Source: Polyangium sp. y55x31 (GTDB lineage Bacteria; Myxococcota_A; Polyangia; Polyangiales; Polyangiaceae). Taken from it: 64,000 nt of DNA. The stretch covers positions 62,001 to 126,000 of the forward strand of contig NZ_JARZHG010000002.1 in assembly GCF_029946505.1 (NCBI RefSeq). The letters are read 5' to 3'. The position numbers and the translations under genes were made by a program. Shown here one piece after another: positions 38,722-47,643 of this stretch (position 1 is the stretch's first letter; every line of letters begins with the position of its first letter). Under the pieces are notes generated by a model, which ran no database searches, had not been told where the DNA came from, and worked only from the letters and a program-made list of their open reading frames with translations.

Positions 38722-40589
38722 TGCGCCACCTTCCCTTCACCACCGAGCGCCGCCTGCGAGCCCTCGGCGCCCGCCGGGGGCTCCGCGGGCTTCTCCTTCT
38801 TGGGCATGCCCTTCAGGAACGCCGGCGAGAACGTGTCCTCGGGCAAGAGCTTCGCGTCCCGCTCGTCCGCGAACAGGATCGCCTGGCCCGAAACGACCTT
38901 GTACTGGTTGTGCTGGAGCAGGATCGACTCCTTCATCCGATCGAGGAAGATCGAGGGGAAGAACCCGATGACGAAGATCATCAGCACGAGCGGCGCGAGC
39001 GCGAGCGACTCGCGCACCGTGAGATCGGGCAGGTGCTTGTTCTTCGGGTTCGTGAGCGGCCCGAAGAACATCTTCTGGACCACGTAGAGCATGTAGACCG
39101 CCGCGAGGATCACGCCGGCCGCCGCGCCCACCGTGTGGATCCCGGCGAACTTGCCGAGCCGCTCGGAGAGGAACGTGCCCATGATGACGAGGAACTCGCC
39201 GACGAACCCGTTCGTCCCGGGAACGCCGACCGACGCGAACGTCACGATCAGGAAGACGACCGCGTAGATCGGCATCACCTTCGCGAGCCCGCCGAACTCG
39301 TCCACCTCGCGCGTGTGGCGCCTGTCGTAGATGACGCCGACGAGGAGGAAGAGCGCGCCCGTCGACACGCCGTGGTTGACCATCTGGAGCACCGCGCCCT
39401 GCATGCCCGTCGGCGTCGCGCTGAAGAGCCCCAGCATGACGAAGCCGAGGTGCGCGACCGACGAGTACGCGACGAGGCGCTTCACGTCGCGCTGCTTCCA
39501 CGCGACGAGCGCGCCGTAGAGGATGCCGCCCAGGATCGCCACGCCCGCCAGGTTCGCCGACAGGTTCGAGGCGGGCCCCGGGAAGAGCCCCATCGAGAAG
39601 CGCATGTACGCGTAGGTGCCGAGCTTCAGCATCACGGCGGCCAGGATCACCGAGCCGCCCGTCGGCGCCTGCACGTGCGCGTCCGGCAGCCACGTGTGCA
39701 CCGGCCACATCGGCACCTTGATGAAGAACGCCAGCGAGAAGGCCCAGAAGCAGATGATCTGCGCGTTCTTCGACAGCACCACGCGCGAGAGCGCGAGGTA
39801 GTCGAACGTGAAGTCACCCGTGAGCTTCTGGTGCGTCCAGACGAGGTAGATGATCGCGGCCAGCATCAGCACCGAGCCGGCCATCGTGTAGAGGAAGAAC
39901 TTGATCGCCGCCTTCACACGATCCGCGCCACCCCAGACGCCGATCATCATGAACATCGGGACGAGCATCAGCTCCCAGAACACGTAGAACAGGAAGAGAT
40001 CGAGCGCGAGGAACGCGCCGATCATCCCGCCCTGCAGGAGCAGGAGCGCGAAGCAGAACTCCTTGATGCGCGTCTTGATCGAGCCGAACGACGCGTACGC
40101 CGCGATCGGCGTGACGAACGTCGTGAGGAGCACGAGCCACAGGCTGATGCCGTCGATCGCGACGTGGTAGCGGATGCCGAGCGAGGGCATCCAGTCCTTG
40201 ATGTACTGGAAGTGCCAGCCCGCGGTCATCGGGACGGTGAGCAGCCAGAGCGACGCGACGAACCCGATGCCGAGCACCAGGTAGGTGAAGCCGCGGAGCA
40301 CCGAGAGCATCTGGCGCGGGATGAACAGAACCGCCGCCGCGCCCACGATGGGCAGCGCGATGAGCAGGTTGAGCAGATGCGGCCACTCGCCCGCGGCCTC
40401 CGCAGCCTGCGCCGCCTGCGCCCCGCCTTCGGTCGGCCAGAGCCAGATCACGAAGAGCGTGGTGAGGGCCGCGATGAGGCCGAGGCCGGCGCGCTGCTTC
40501 GTCGACGCGTCGCCCCGCGGGACGAGCGCGCCGAGGATGCCCGCGCCGATCGCAGGCCAGTACTGAAACACGAGATCGAGCGGGCTCAT
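38718..40589 (-). CDS. nuoM: NADH-quinone oxidoreductase subunit M
   Basis: A 623-residue antiporter-like subunit, longer than the usual ~500 residues. Typical segments are FYVFWELMLVPMFMMIGVWGG, WLPDAHVQAPTGGSVILAAVMLKLG, YSSVAHLGFVMLGLF and VGVPGTNGFVGEFLVIMG, with the channel Glu and Lys. The extra length is mainly at the C-terminus: the last ~50 residues are hydrophilic Pro/Lys/Glu-rich (LPEDTFSPAFLKGMPKKEKP). Both ends overlap the neighbouring nuo genes by 4 bp. Confidence 0.95.
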   Translation of the reverse strand: MSPLDLVFQYWPAIGAGILGALVPRGDASTKQRAGLGLIAALTTLFVIWLWPTEGGAQAAQAAEAAGEWPHLLNLLIALPIVGAAAVLFIPRQMLSVLRGFTYLVLGIGFVASLWLLTVPMTAGWHFQYIKDWMPSLGIRYHVAIDGISLWLVLLTTFVTPIAAYASFGSIKTRIKEFCFALLLLQGGMIGAFLALDLFLFYVFWELMLVPMFMMIGVWGGADRVKAAIKFFLYTMAGSVLMLAAIIYLVWTHQKLTGDFTFDYLALSRVVLSKNAQIICFWAFSLAFFIKVPMWPVHTWLPDAHVQAPTGGSVILAAVMLKLGTYAYMRFSMGLFPGPASNLSANLAGVAILGGILYGALVAWKQRDVKRLVAYSSVAHLGFVMLGLFSATPTGMQGAVLQMVNHGVSTGALFLLVGVIYDRRHTREVDEFGGLAKVMPIYAVVFLIVTFASVGVPGTNGFVGEFLVIMGTFLSERLGKFAGIHTVGAAAGVILAAVYMLYVVQKMFFGPLTNPKNKHLPDLTVRESLALAPLVLMIFVIGFFPSIFLDRMKESILLQHNQYKVVSGQAILFADERDAKLLPEDTFSPAFLKGMPKKEKPAEPPAGAEGSQAALGGEGKVAQ

Positions 40590-43198
40590 TGTGCGCCTCG
40601 CGGGTTGATGAGCCCGGGGATGTCCTTCGCAGGAATGCTACCGCCGCCCGCCGGCACCACGCCGCCCGGCACGACCGGGACGGGCGCCGCCGAGGACGGG
40701 AAGCCGCGGCCAGGCCGCGTGATCGCGAACGAGTGGGTCGCCTCCTGCGCGAACGCGTTGCGCACGTGCAGCTTGACGTCCTTCGTCTCCCCGGGATTGA
40801 CGTTGATGCGGACCTCGCGCAGCGGGCCGAAGTCCTTCTGCTCCGTCCCCGTGCCCTCCCAGCGGTACTCATACCCGGGGCCGGGCGCCGCCGAGATGAC
40901 CACCTCGCCAGCCGAGCGGAGCTTCGAATCGTCGACCGTCGCGTCGGCGTGCGGGCGGACCAGGAAGAAGCCCACGCCCGCGAGACCGATGGCCATCGCG
41001 GCGCCGTACACCTGCACGCGGCCGGTCTGGAACGTGCGGAGGACCGTCCCGAAGAACGCGACGATCGCCGCCGTGAGCTTCGCGAGGACGCCGTCGATGA
41101 GCCACTTGTCCGCGGTCGTGAAGATGTCCGCGAGCGCGTCCACCATCCCGACGACCACGGCGTCGTAGAGCTCGTCGATCCGCCACTTGTCGTAGATGAG
41201 CTTGTAGAGGCCCGGCGCCGCCTTCTTGAACGCCTCCTCCGGCGCGCCGCCCTTGTTCAGGTAGACGACCATCGCCGCGCCCGTGCCGGCGAGGAAGGCC
41301 GCCACGCCGGGGCCCATCATCGGCCACATGAGCTTCTCGACGCCCTCGCCGCGCAGCACGACGGCGTCGTGCGCACGCGTGAAGACCGGCGCGAGGATGT
41401 GCCCGAGCGGCTCGAAGTGGATGGGCTCCGCCATCAGGAAGCCGGCGAAGACCGCGAACGCCGCGAGCACCATGAGCGGGAGCGTCATCGCGAGCGGCGA
41501 CTCGTGGGGCTTCGGCCCCTCGAGCGGCGTGCCGTCGTCGTGGTGGTCGTGGTGATCGTCGTGGCCATGATCGTCATGGCCGTGCGCGTGCTTCGGCTCC
41601 TTCCAGCCCGCGACGACCTTCCATCCGCGGAACTCGCCGTGGAACGTGAGGAAGTAGGCGCGGAACATGTAGAACGCCGTCATCGTCGCGGCGACGACGC
41701 CGACCCAGTAGATCGTCTGGCCGAGCCACGAGGGCCACGTCCAGAGCGGCTCCAGGCGGCCGACCTCCGGCGCGACGATCTTCGTGGAGAACGCCCGCCA
41801 GAGGATCTCGTCCTTCGACCAGAAGCCCGCGAGCGGAGGCGCGCCGGCGATCGCGAAGCACGAGAGCAGGAACGTCCACCGCGTGATGGGCATGTACTTC
41901 TTCAGGCCGCCCATGTTGCGGATGTCCTGCGACTTGTCCGTGTCGTGGATCCGCGCGTGCATCGCGTGGATCACCGAGCCGGCGCCGAGGAAGAGGCAGG
42001 CCTTGAAGAACGCGTGCGTGAAGACGTGGAAGAAGCCCGCGGCGAACGCGCCCACGCCGACGCCGATGAACATGAACCCGAGCTGGCTCACCGTGGAGTA
42101 GGCGAGCACCTTCTTCAGGTCGTGCTGGAACAGGCCGATCGACGCGGCGAAGATCGCCGTGGCGCAGCCGAGCACCGCCACCGTCGCCATCGCGGCCGGC
42201 GACATCAGGAACACCGCCGACGTGCGCGCGACGAGGTAGACGCCCGCCGTGACCATGGTGGCCGCGTGGATGAGCGCGGAGACCGGCGTGGGACCCGCCA
42301 TCGCGTCCGGGAGCCACACGTAGAGCGGGATCTGCGCGCTCTTGCCGGCAGCGCCGAGGAACATCGCGAGGCCCACGAGCGTCGACGCGTAGACCTGGAT
42401 GCCCTTCTCGGGCAGGAACAGGTGCACGATCGCCTTGTAAAGCGCGTTCGCGCTCGGGTTCGCCGCGTCCCACTGCGACTCGATCGGGAGGTTGCCGAAC
42501 GGCCAGATCGTGACCGGATCGAGCAGGTTCCGCGCGTTCGCGTTGATCTCCGCGAAGCGCAGCGATCCCGTGTAGTAGAGCAGGATCGCCATCGCCACGA
42601 GCAGACCGAAGTCGCCGATGCGGTTGACGATGAACGCCTTCTTGCCCGCGGTCGCGTTCTTCTCCTCGCCGAACCAGAAGCCGATGAGGAGGTAGCTGCA
42701 GAGGCCGACGCCCTCCCAGCCGACGAAGAGCACGGCCATGTTGTCCGCCATGACGAGCGTCAACATGGCGAAACAGAAGAGGTTCAAGTACGCGAAGAAC
42801 CGGTGGTAGCCCGGGTCCTTGATCATGTACTCGCTCGAGTACAGGTGGATCAGGAACCCGACGCCGGTGACCACCAGCATCATCGTCGCGCTCATCGCGT
42901 CGACGCTGAAGGCGACATCGATGGGGATCGTCTGCCCCATCCGCCCGTTCAACGAGAACCAGCGCCAGGCGGTCCAAGCGAGCGTGCCGCCGCCCTCCCC
43001 CTTCGGCAGGAGGAGGAAGGTGGCGAGCGCCGCGATGAACGAGCCGCCGAGGGCCGAGAGGGCCATCAGGCGGACGCCGGCCTTGCCGAGCCGCTTGCCA
43101 AAGACGCCGTTCACGAAGGCGCCGATGAGCGGCAGGGCGAGGACGACCGCTAATAGCGTGAAGTTCGTTGCGGGAAACTGAGCTTTGAGGGCTTCCAC
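40586..43198 (-). CDS. nuoL: NADH-quinone oxidoreductase subunit L, enlarged
   Basis: An 870-residue NuoL, far longer than the usual 600-660. The core is normal (VGWEGVGLCSYLLIGFW, WLPDAMAGPTPVSALIHAATMVTAGVYL, YSTVSQLGFMFIGVG, GAPPLAGFWSKDE). Two additions stand out. A His/Asp-rich stretch (HAHGHDDHGHDDHHDHHDD) lies near residues 536-556 in a loop between helices. A C-terminal extension of about 125 residues after the last helices (about 746-870) is polar and beta-like (YEYRWEGTGTEQKDFGPLREVRINVNPGETKDVKLHVRN) and then Pro/Gly-rich. Overlaps nuoM by 4 bp. Confidence 0.94.
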   Translation of the reverse strand: MEALKAQFPATNFTLLAVVLALPLIGAFVNGVFGKRLGKAGVRLMALSALGGSFIAALATFLLLPKGEGGGTLAWTAWRWFSLNGRMGQTIPIDVAFSVDAMSATMMLVVTGVGFLIHLYSSEYMIKDPGYHRFFAYLNLFCFAMLTLVMADNMAVLFVGWEGVGLCSYLLIGFWFGEEKNATAGKKAFIVNRIGDFGLLVAMAILLYYTGSLRFAEINANARNLLDPVTIWPFGNLPIESQWDAANPSANALYKAIVHLFLPEKGIQVYASTLVGLAMFLGAAGKSAQIPLYVWLPDAMAGPTPVSALIHAATMVTAGVYLVARTSAVFLMSPAAMATVAVLGCATAIFAASIGLFQHDLKKVLAYSTVSQLGFMFIGVGVGAFAAGFFHVFTHAFFKACLFLGAGSVIHAMHARIHDTDKSQDIRNMGGLKKYMPITRWTFLLSCFAIAGAPPLAGFWSKDEILWRAFSTKIVAPEVGRLEPLWTWPSWLGQTIYWVGVVAATMTAFYMFRAYFLTFHGEFRGWKVVAGWKEPKHAHGHDDHGHDDHHDHHDDGTPLEGPKPHESPLAMTLPLMVLAAFAVFAGFLMAEPIHFEPLGHILAPVFTRAHDAVVLRGEGVEKLMWPMMGPGVAAFLAGTGAAMVVYLNKGGAPEEAFKKAAPGLYKLIYDKWRIDELYDAVVVGMVDALADIFTTADKWLIDGVLAKLTAAIVAFFGTVLRTFQTGRVQVYGAAMAIGLAGVGFFLVRPHADATVDDSKLRSAGEVVISAAPGPGYEYRWEGTGTEQKDFGPLREVRINVNPGETKDVKLHVRNAFAQEATHSFAITRPGRGFPSSAAPVPVVPGGVVPAGGGSIPAKDIPGLINPRGAQ

Positions 43199-43199
43199 G

Positions 43200-43508
43200 C
43201 TAGTTCCTCAAGAGATCGGCGTCGTCCGAGCGCACCGTGCTGCGGAGGCGGAAGAACGCGAGGACGATGGCCAAGCCGACGGCGGCCTCCGCCGCGGCGA
43301 TGGCGATGATGAAGAAGGTGAAGATCTGCCCGGCGTGGCCCCCCACGTACTGGCGGTTGAAAGCGACCAGCGTGAGGTTCACGGCGTTCAACATCAGCTC
43401 GATGCTCATGAGGAGCACGAGCAGGTTGCGTCGGATCAAGAAGCCCACCGCGCCCGTCATGAAGAGCGCGGCGGCCACGATCACGAAGTACTCGAGCGGG
43501 ACGGTCAC
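43200..43508 (-). CDS. nuoK: NADH-quinone oxidoreductase subunit K
   Basis: A 102-residue protein with three membrane helices, as expected for NuoK. RNLLVLLMSIELMLNAVNLTLVAF carries the conserved Glu of the second helix, and a second Glu is in IAIAAAEAAVGLAI. It is flanked by nuoJ (4-bp overlap) and nuoL (1-bp gap). Confidence 0.96.
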   Translation of the reverse strand: MTVPLEYFVIVAAALFMTGAVGFLIRRNLLVLLMSIELMLNAVNLTLVAFNRQYVGGHAGQIFTFFIIAIAAAEAAVGLAIVLAFFRLRSTVRSDDADLLRN

Positions 43509-44104
43509 GACCTCGCCTCCTTGGTCTGGCCTGCGGTGGGTGCGGACGTCTGGCTCGACTTCGCGTCCGCCGCGGGCAAGAGCGTGGGATCCACCTGCTT
43601 GCCGCGCGCGACCGCGACCGCGCCGATGACGGCCACGAGGAGCAGCGCGCCCGAGAGCTCGAACGGCACGAGCGCCGTCGAGAAGAGCTCGTGCCCGATC
43701 GACTCGATCGTGCCGAACTGCGGCGGCACGGCCGGCAGCGCCGTCGGCGTGACCGACTTCGTGCGCATCACGAGCGCCATCGCGCCGAGGCCGCTCACGA
43801 GGAGCGCCGCGGCGCCCACGTAACGCGCCACCGCGCCCCGCGCGTCACGCTTCGACTGCGCCGACGGGCCGAGGAGCATGATCACGAACAGGAAGAGGAT
43901 CACGACCGCGCCCGCGTACACGAGGAGCTGGATCGCCGCGAGGAACTCGGCGGCCAGCATCAGGTAGAGACCCGCGATCCCGATGATCGTCGAGAGGAGG
44001 CCCATCGCCCCGCGGATCGGGTTCTTCGCGCCCACGGTCACGACCGCGCCGAGGAGCGCGATGAGCGAGCAGAGGCCGAAGTACGCCAGTTCGACTTTGT
44101 TCAC
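43505..44104 (-). CDS. nuoJ: NADH-quinone oxidoreductase subunit J
   Basis: A 199-residue NuoJ. GTG at 44104 overlaps the nuoF TGA. Conserved LAAEFLAAIQLLVYAGAVVILFLFVIMLLG, with five predicted helices and a polar tail. NuoJ carries the pi-bulge helix that helps couple quinone reduction to proton transfer; the region is intact. Confidence 0.95.
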   Translation of the reverse strand: MNKVELAYFGLCSLIALLGAVVTVGAKNPIRGAMGLLSTIIGIAGLYLMLAAEFLAAIQLLVYAGAVVILFLFVIMLLGPSAQSKRDARGAVARYVGAAALLVSGLGAMALVMRTKSVTPTALPAVPPQFGTIESIGHELFSTALVPFELSGALLLVAVIGAVAVARGKQVDPTLLPAADAKSSQTSAPTAGQTKEARS

Positions 44105-45453
44105 AGCGCGAGCCTCCCCGTCCCGGATTTGCCCTTCGTGCGCACGTGCTCCTCGAACTCCTTGCGGTACTTGCGCAAGAAGCCGAGCGCGGGCATCGCC
44201 GTGCCCTCGCCGAACGCGCAGATCGTGTTGCCCATGATGTTGTCGGCGATCTCGTGGAGCCGATCGAGCTCCTCCATCGTGGCCTCGCCGTGGACCATCC
44301 GATCGAGGATGCGGAAGAGCCACGCGCTGCCTTCGCGGCATGGCGTGCACTGGCCGCAGGACTCGTGGCGGTAGAACCGCATCAGGTTGTGCATCGCGAG
44401 CACGATGTCCGTGTTCTTGTTCAGCACGATCGCGCAGCACGTGCCGAGCATCGTCCCGAGCGCGCGGTACGTCTCCACGCCCATCGGCACGTCGAGCACG
44501 TTCTTGCCGTGCCAGCGGTGCAGCGGCGACTTCGGATCCGGCGCGTTCACCGTCTCGTCGGGGCGCAGGATCGGACAGGACGAACCGCCGGGGATCACGC
44601 CGAGCAGCTCGCCGCCCTTCACGCCGCCGCCGAGATCGTAGATGAGCTCGCGCAGCGTCAGGCCCACGCACGCCTCGAAGACGCCGGGCTTGTTCACGTG
44701 GCCCGAGACGCCGTAGAGCCGGCAGCCGCCGTCCTTCTGATCGTGCAGGTCCGACAGCTTCGAGAAGGCGTCGCCGCCCATCGCCAGCGCCACGGGCACC
44801 GCCGCGATCGTCTCGAGGTTGTTCACGGTCGTCGGCATGCCGAACGCGCCGGCCTGCGCCGGGAACGGGGGCTTGAGCCGCGGCTCGCCGCGCTTGCCTT
44901 CGAGCGAGTTCAAGAGGCTCGTCTCTTCGCCGCAGATGTACGCGCCGGCGCCCGTGTGGACGTAGACCTCGACGGGGTAGTCGATCCCGAAGGGCTTCGC
45001 GCCGAGGTAGCCCTTCTCGCGCGCCTCCTTGATCGCGCCCCAGAGGCGCGCCTTCGACAGGTGCAGCTCGTCGCGGACGTAGATGTACGCCGCGTGCGCG
45101 CCGATGCCGAAGCAGCCGATGATGCAGCCCTCCACCACCGCGTGCGGATCGAGCTCCATGATCGTCCGGTCCTTGAAGGTCCCGGGCTCGCCCTCGTCGG
45201 CGTTGATGACGAGGTAGTGCGGCTTCTCCGGCTTCGGAGGCCACGGCATGAAGCTCCACTTCACGCCCATCGGGAAGCCGGCGCCGCCACGCCCGCGGAT
45301 GTTCGCGGCCTTCATCTCCTCGACGAGGGCCTCCCGGGGCATCGAGAGCGCGCGCTTGGCCTGTTGATAGCCCCCGTCACGCTCGTACACGGGGAGCGTC
45401 CACCCCTCGGGGACGCCATACCGCTTCGTCAGATACGTCGTTTGTCGCAGCAT
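44101..45453 (-). CDS. nuoF: NADH-quinone oxidoreductase subunit F
   Basis: A 450-residue NADH-binding subunit with FMN. NADH/FMN motifs are GRGGAGFPMGVKWSF (about 55-69) and GAGAYICGEETSLLNSLEG (about 170-188). The 4Fe-4S ligand cluster ESCGQCTPCREGSAW is near 350-364. The protein dehydrogenates NADH and passes electrons through NuoE/NuoG to the quinone site. It begins 3 bp after nuoE. Confidence 0.96.
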   Translation of the reverse strand: MLRQTTYLTKRYGVPEGWTLPVYERDGGYQQAKRALSMPREALVEEMKAANIRGRGGAGFPMGVKWSFMPWPPKPEKPHYLVINADEGEPGTFKDRTIMELDPHAVVEGCIIGCFGIGAHAAYIYVRDELHLSKARLWGAIKEAREKGYLGAKPFGIDYPVEVYVHTGAGAYICGEETSLLNSLEGKRGEPRLKPPFPAQAGAFGMPTTVNNLETIAAVPVALAMGGDAFSKLSDLHDQKDGGCRLYGVSGHVNKPGVFEACVGLTLRELIYDLGGGVKGGELLGVIPGGSSCPILRPDETVNAPDPKSPLHRWHGKNVLDVPMGVETYRALGTMLGTCCAIVLNKNTDIVLAMHNLMRFYRHESCGQCTPCREGSAWLFRILDRMVHGEATMEELDRLHEIADNIMGNTICAFGEGTAMPALGFLRKYRKEFEEHVRTKGKSGTGRLAL

Positions 45454-45456
45454 GGG

Positions 45457-45936
45457 TCACTTGATGAGGCGGTCGAGGATCCGATCGACCTCGGCCGTGG
45501 TGAGGTTCTCGTAGTAGTCCTTGTCGACCTGGATCATCGGCGCAGTGCCGCACGAGGCGAGACACTCCGCCGTCCGCAAGGTCACCTTCCCGTCCTTCGT
45601 CGTCTGCCCGACGTGGATACCGAGGCGCTTCTCGCAGTGGTGGAGGATGTCATCCGCGCCGCGGAGCGCGCAGCTCAAGGTCCGGCAGACCCAGACCTGG
45701 TGCTTGCCCACGGGCTCCTTGTTGAAGAGCGTGTAGAACGTCACCACGCCCTTCACGTGCGCGGCCGATAGGCCCAGCCGAGCCGCCACCCATTCGACGA
45801 CTTCGTCGGAGATCCACCCATTCTGCTCTTGGCAGAGATGGAGGACGGGGATGCAGGCCGCCTGGCGGTTCGGGTAACGCGAGAGGATTTCTTCGACGTG
45901 CTTCTCGCGGTCGGGAGACAGTGCGAACTTCGTCAT
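45457..45936 (-). CDS. nuoE: NADH-quinone oxidoreductase subunit E
   Basis: A 159-residue 2Fe-2S (thioredoxin-like) subunit. The Cys ligands are VCRTLSC (CxxxxC) and ECLASC (CxxxC), in the normal order and spacing. It is the first gene of the operon nuoEFJKLMN; a candidate promoter with TTGACA lies about 170 bp upstream. RBS is weak. Confidence 0.95.
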   Translation of the reverse strand: MTKFALSPDREKHVEEILSRYPNRQAACIPVLHLCQEQNGWISDEVVEWVAARLGLSAAHVKGVVTFYTLFNKEPVGKHQVWVCRTLSCALRGADDILHHCEKRLGIHVGQTTKDGKVTLRTAECLASCGTAPMIQVDKDYYENLTTAEVDRILDRLIK

Positions 45937-46106
45937 GTTCGTTCGCCAGCAGGGCTAGGGGTGGATCGAGGCGGCGGCAAGCGAGCACGTGTCCTCGTGC
46001 TCGACTTCGAGCCCCTCCGTCGGGCCACGAGCCAGACTGGAAGGAGAGCGAGCCGCCCGAAGGGTTTCGCCCGCGTTTCGCTCGGGCCCCTTCTGCAGGC
46101 GCGCGC

Positions 46107-46136
46107 ACGCTAGTGAGCGACCCCCGGTTGTGTCAA
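46107..46136 (-). promoter_or_regulatory. Candidate promoter of the nuo operon
   Basis: TTGACA (46131-46136) with an 18-bp spacer and TAGCGT (46107-46112) on the minus strand; expected start near 46100. This leaves a leader of about 160 bases before nuoE, containing a 7-bp hairpin. Confidence 0.5.
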
Positions 46137-46316
46137 GGCGCGCCGTTCGCCATGCCGAATCTTTCTCTTTTTCTTGGCGACGCGTGAGGCCCGCGCCCAC
46201 CTCGCAGCGGCTCCGTTTCATGCGCCCGAGAGCACCGCCGGGTCCGCGCGGGTTTGCTCGCTCGCAAGCGCGCACGCGCGCGTCCGATCGATCTCTGATG
46301 CCCCCTTGCGTTGTGC

Positions 46317-46346
46317 TTGAGAAGTGGGGCGAACCTCCTCTACGCT
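46317..46346 (+). promoter_or_regulatory. Candidate promoter of the zinc-ribbon gene
   Basis: TTGAGA (46317-46322), 18-bp spacer, TACGCT (46341-46346), placing transcription about 50-60 bases before the GTG start. Confidence 0.35.
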
Positions 46347-46408
46347 GCCCGCCGCCTCGCGCCCTTCGCAACCGTTCGAATGACGCAGAGCGCCTCGGGA
46401 GGTGGTTC

Positions 46409-47617
46409 GTGTTCTGTCCGAATTGTGGGACACAAAACTCGGAGACGGCGACGACGTGCACGAAGTGCGGCTTCAACCTGAAAGGAGCCGCCGCGCCGAA
46501 GTTCAAGGGGACGATGCTGATGAGCCAGCAGCCCCCCACGCCGCCCGCGGGGGCCATGCCGCCGCCGGCGCCGCCGCCGCCGATGGCTCCGCCCATGCCG
46601 GCCGCCGCGCCGCCGCCGCCAGGCATGCCGCCCGCCGGCCCGACGCTGGGGGATCAAGGCCTCGCGGGCACGGTGATCGGCGTGCCGCCCGCGGGCCTCG
46701 GCCCGACGGCCGCCCCGCCGCCGGCCGCGCCCCCGCCCCCGCCCGGATATCCGGCGGCCGGCGGATACGAGCCGCAGGGCGGGCTCGGGAGCACGATCGC
46801 GATCGATCAGATCCCGAACTTCACGCCTCCCTCGCCGAACCCGCCCGGGATCCCGTCGCCCGGCGCGTTCCCGGCCCCCGCAGGCCCGCCCCCCGGCGGC
46901 GGCTTCGGCGCGCCCCCGCCCGGCGGACCCATGGGCGGCTCGCCTGCAGGCGGCTACGGCGCTCCTCCGCCTCCCGCGGGCGGTTACGGCGCTCCTCCGC
47001 CTCCCGCGGGCGGTTACGGCGCTCCTCCGCCTCCCGCGGGCGGTTATGGCGCTCCTCCGCCCCCCGCGGGCGGTTACGGCGCTCCTCCGCCTGGCGGCGC
47101 CTACGGCCCGCCTCCGGGTGATCCGGGCGCGATGGGCGCTCCCGGCGGCTACGGCGCGCCTCCCGGCGGCGCGTACGGCGCGCCTCAAGGCGGCGCGATG
47201 GTGGCCCCTGGCCAGTACCCCGGCGGCGCGATGGGCGCTCCGATGGGCATGGGCGGCGCCATGATGGGCGCTCCGGGCGGCGGCATGGGCGGCATGCGTG
47301 GAACGACGCGCAACCCGACGACCGCGCTGCTCGGCACGCTCTTCTGCTGCGGCATGTACCACCTGTTCGGCGGCTACGGCATGCTGAACGAGCTCAAGGC
47401 CTACACGAAGGACGAGTCGCTCCAGACGTGGCACCTCTTCGTCCCGATCCTGAACCTGCTCATGATCCTGAAGCTGCCCGAGATCGTGACGCGGGCGAAG
47501 CAGGCGGCCGGCTCGCGCAACCCGCAGTCGCAGAGCCTCGTGATGTACATCTTCCTCTTCCCCTACGCGCTGGCGAAGGACCTGAACCAGGTCTGGGATC
47601 CGAACGCGGCAGACTGA
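46409..47617 (+). CDS. Zinc-ribbon, Pro/Gly/Tyr-repeat and C-terminal membrane-domain protein
   Basis: A 402-residue protein from a GTG with GGAGG six bases upstream. Residues 1-20 form a zinc-ribbon (C3, C6, C17, C20: CPNCG...CTKC). A Pro/Gly/Ala/Tyr-rich stretch of about 250 residues follows; it contains five perfect or near-perfect copies of GGYGAPPPPA, encoded by 30-bp repeats at 46949-47098. The C-terminal ~100 residues resemble DUF4234-type membrane modules (NPTTALLGTLFCCGMYHLFGGYGMLNELKAYTKDES) with two predicted helices. The middle section is probably disordered. I do not recognise its function; such modules are common in secretion-related or envelope proteins. Confidence 0.75.
   Translation: MFCPNCGTQNSETATTCTKCGFNLKGAAAPKFKGTMLMSQQPPTPPAGAMPPPAPPPPMAPPMPAAAPPPPGMPPAGPTLGDQGLAGTVIGVPPAGLGPTAAPPPAAPPPPPGYPAAGGYEPQGGLGSTIAIDQIPNFTPPSPNPPGIPSPGAFPAPAGPPPGGGFGAPPPGGPMGGSPAGGYGAPPPPAGGYGAPPPPAGGYGAPPPPAGGYGAPPPPAGGYGAPPPGGAYGPPPGDPGAMGAPGGYGAPPGGAYGAPQGGAMVAPGQYPGGAMGAPMGMGGAMMGAPGGGMGGMRGTTRNPTTALLGTLFCCGMYHLFGGYGMLNELKAYTKDESLQTWHLFVPILNLLMILKLPEIVTRAKQAAGSRNPQSQSLVMYIFLFPYALAKDLNQVWDPNAAD
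46949..47098 (+). repeat. Five 30-bp tandem coding repeats
   Basis: Five consecutive units (46949-46978, 46979-47008, 47009-47038, 47039-47068, 47069-47098), each encoding GGYGAPPP(P/G)(A/G). The middle units are identical or nearly so (GGCGGTTACGGCGCTCCTCC start). The repeat lies inside the zinc-ribbon gene and may vary in copy number. Confidence 0.9.
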
Positions 47618-47643
47618 TCGACCAGGACGAACCGGGGCGACGC

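Larger units (their letters stand above)
45937..46408. other. 472-bp divergent intergenic region nuoE / zinc-ribbon gene
   Basis: No convincing gene is found here. It contains a minus-strand promoter candidate for nuoE (46107-46136), a hairpin GAGCACG-TGTCCT-CGTGCTC at 45983-46002 in the nuo leader, and a plus-strand promoter candidate (46317-46346) for the zinc-ribbon gene. Confidence 0.6.

Noticed and set aside
40589-43153. Very long open frame on the plus strand opposite nuoL (about 850 codons) and similar frames opposite nuoM, the FG-GAP gene and lepA
   Set aside because: High GC at codon third positions keeps antisense frames open. Their proteins are Arg/His/Glu-rich without domains, while the nuo, FG-GAP and LepA proteins are clear on the other strand.
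46949-47098. CRISPR-like regular spacing of 30-bp units
   Set aside because: Units are adjacent without spacers and encode an in-frame amino-acid repeat.
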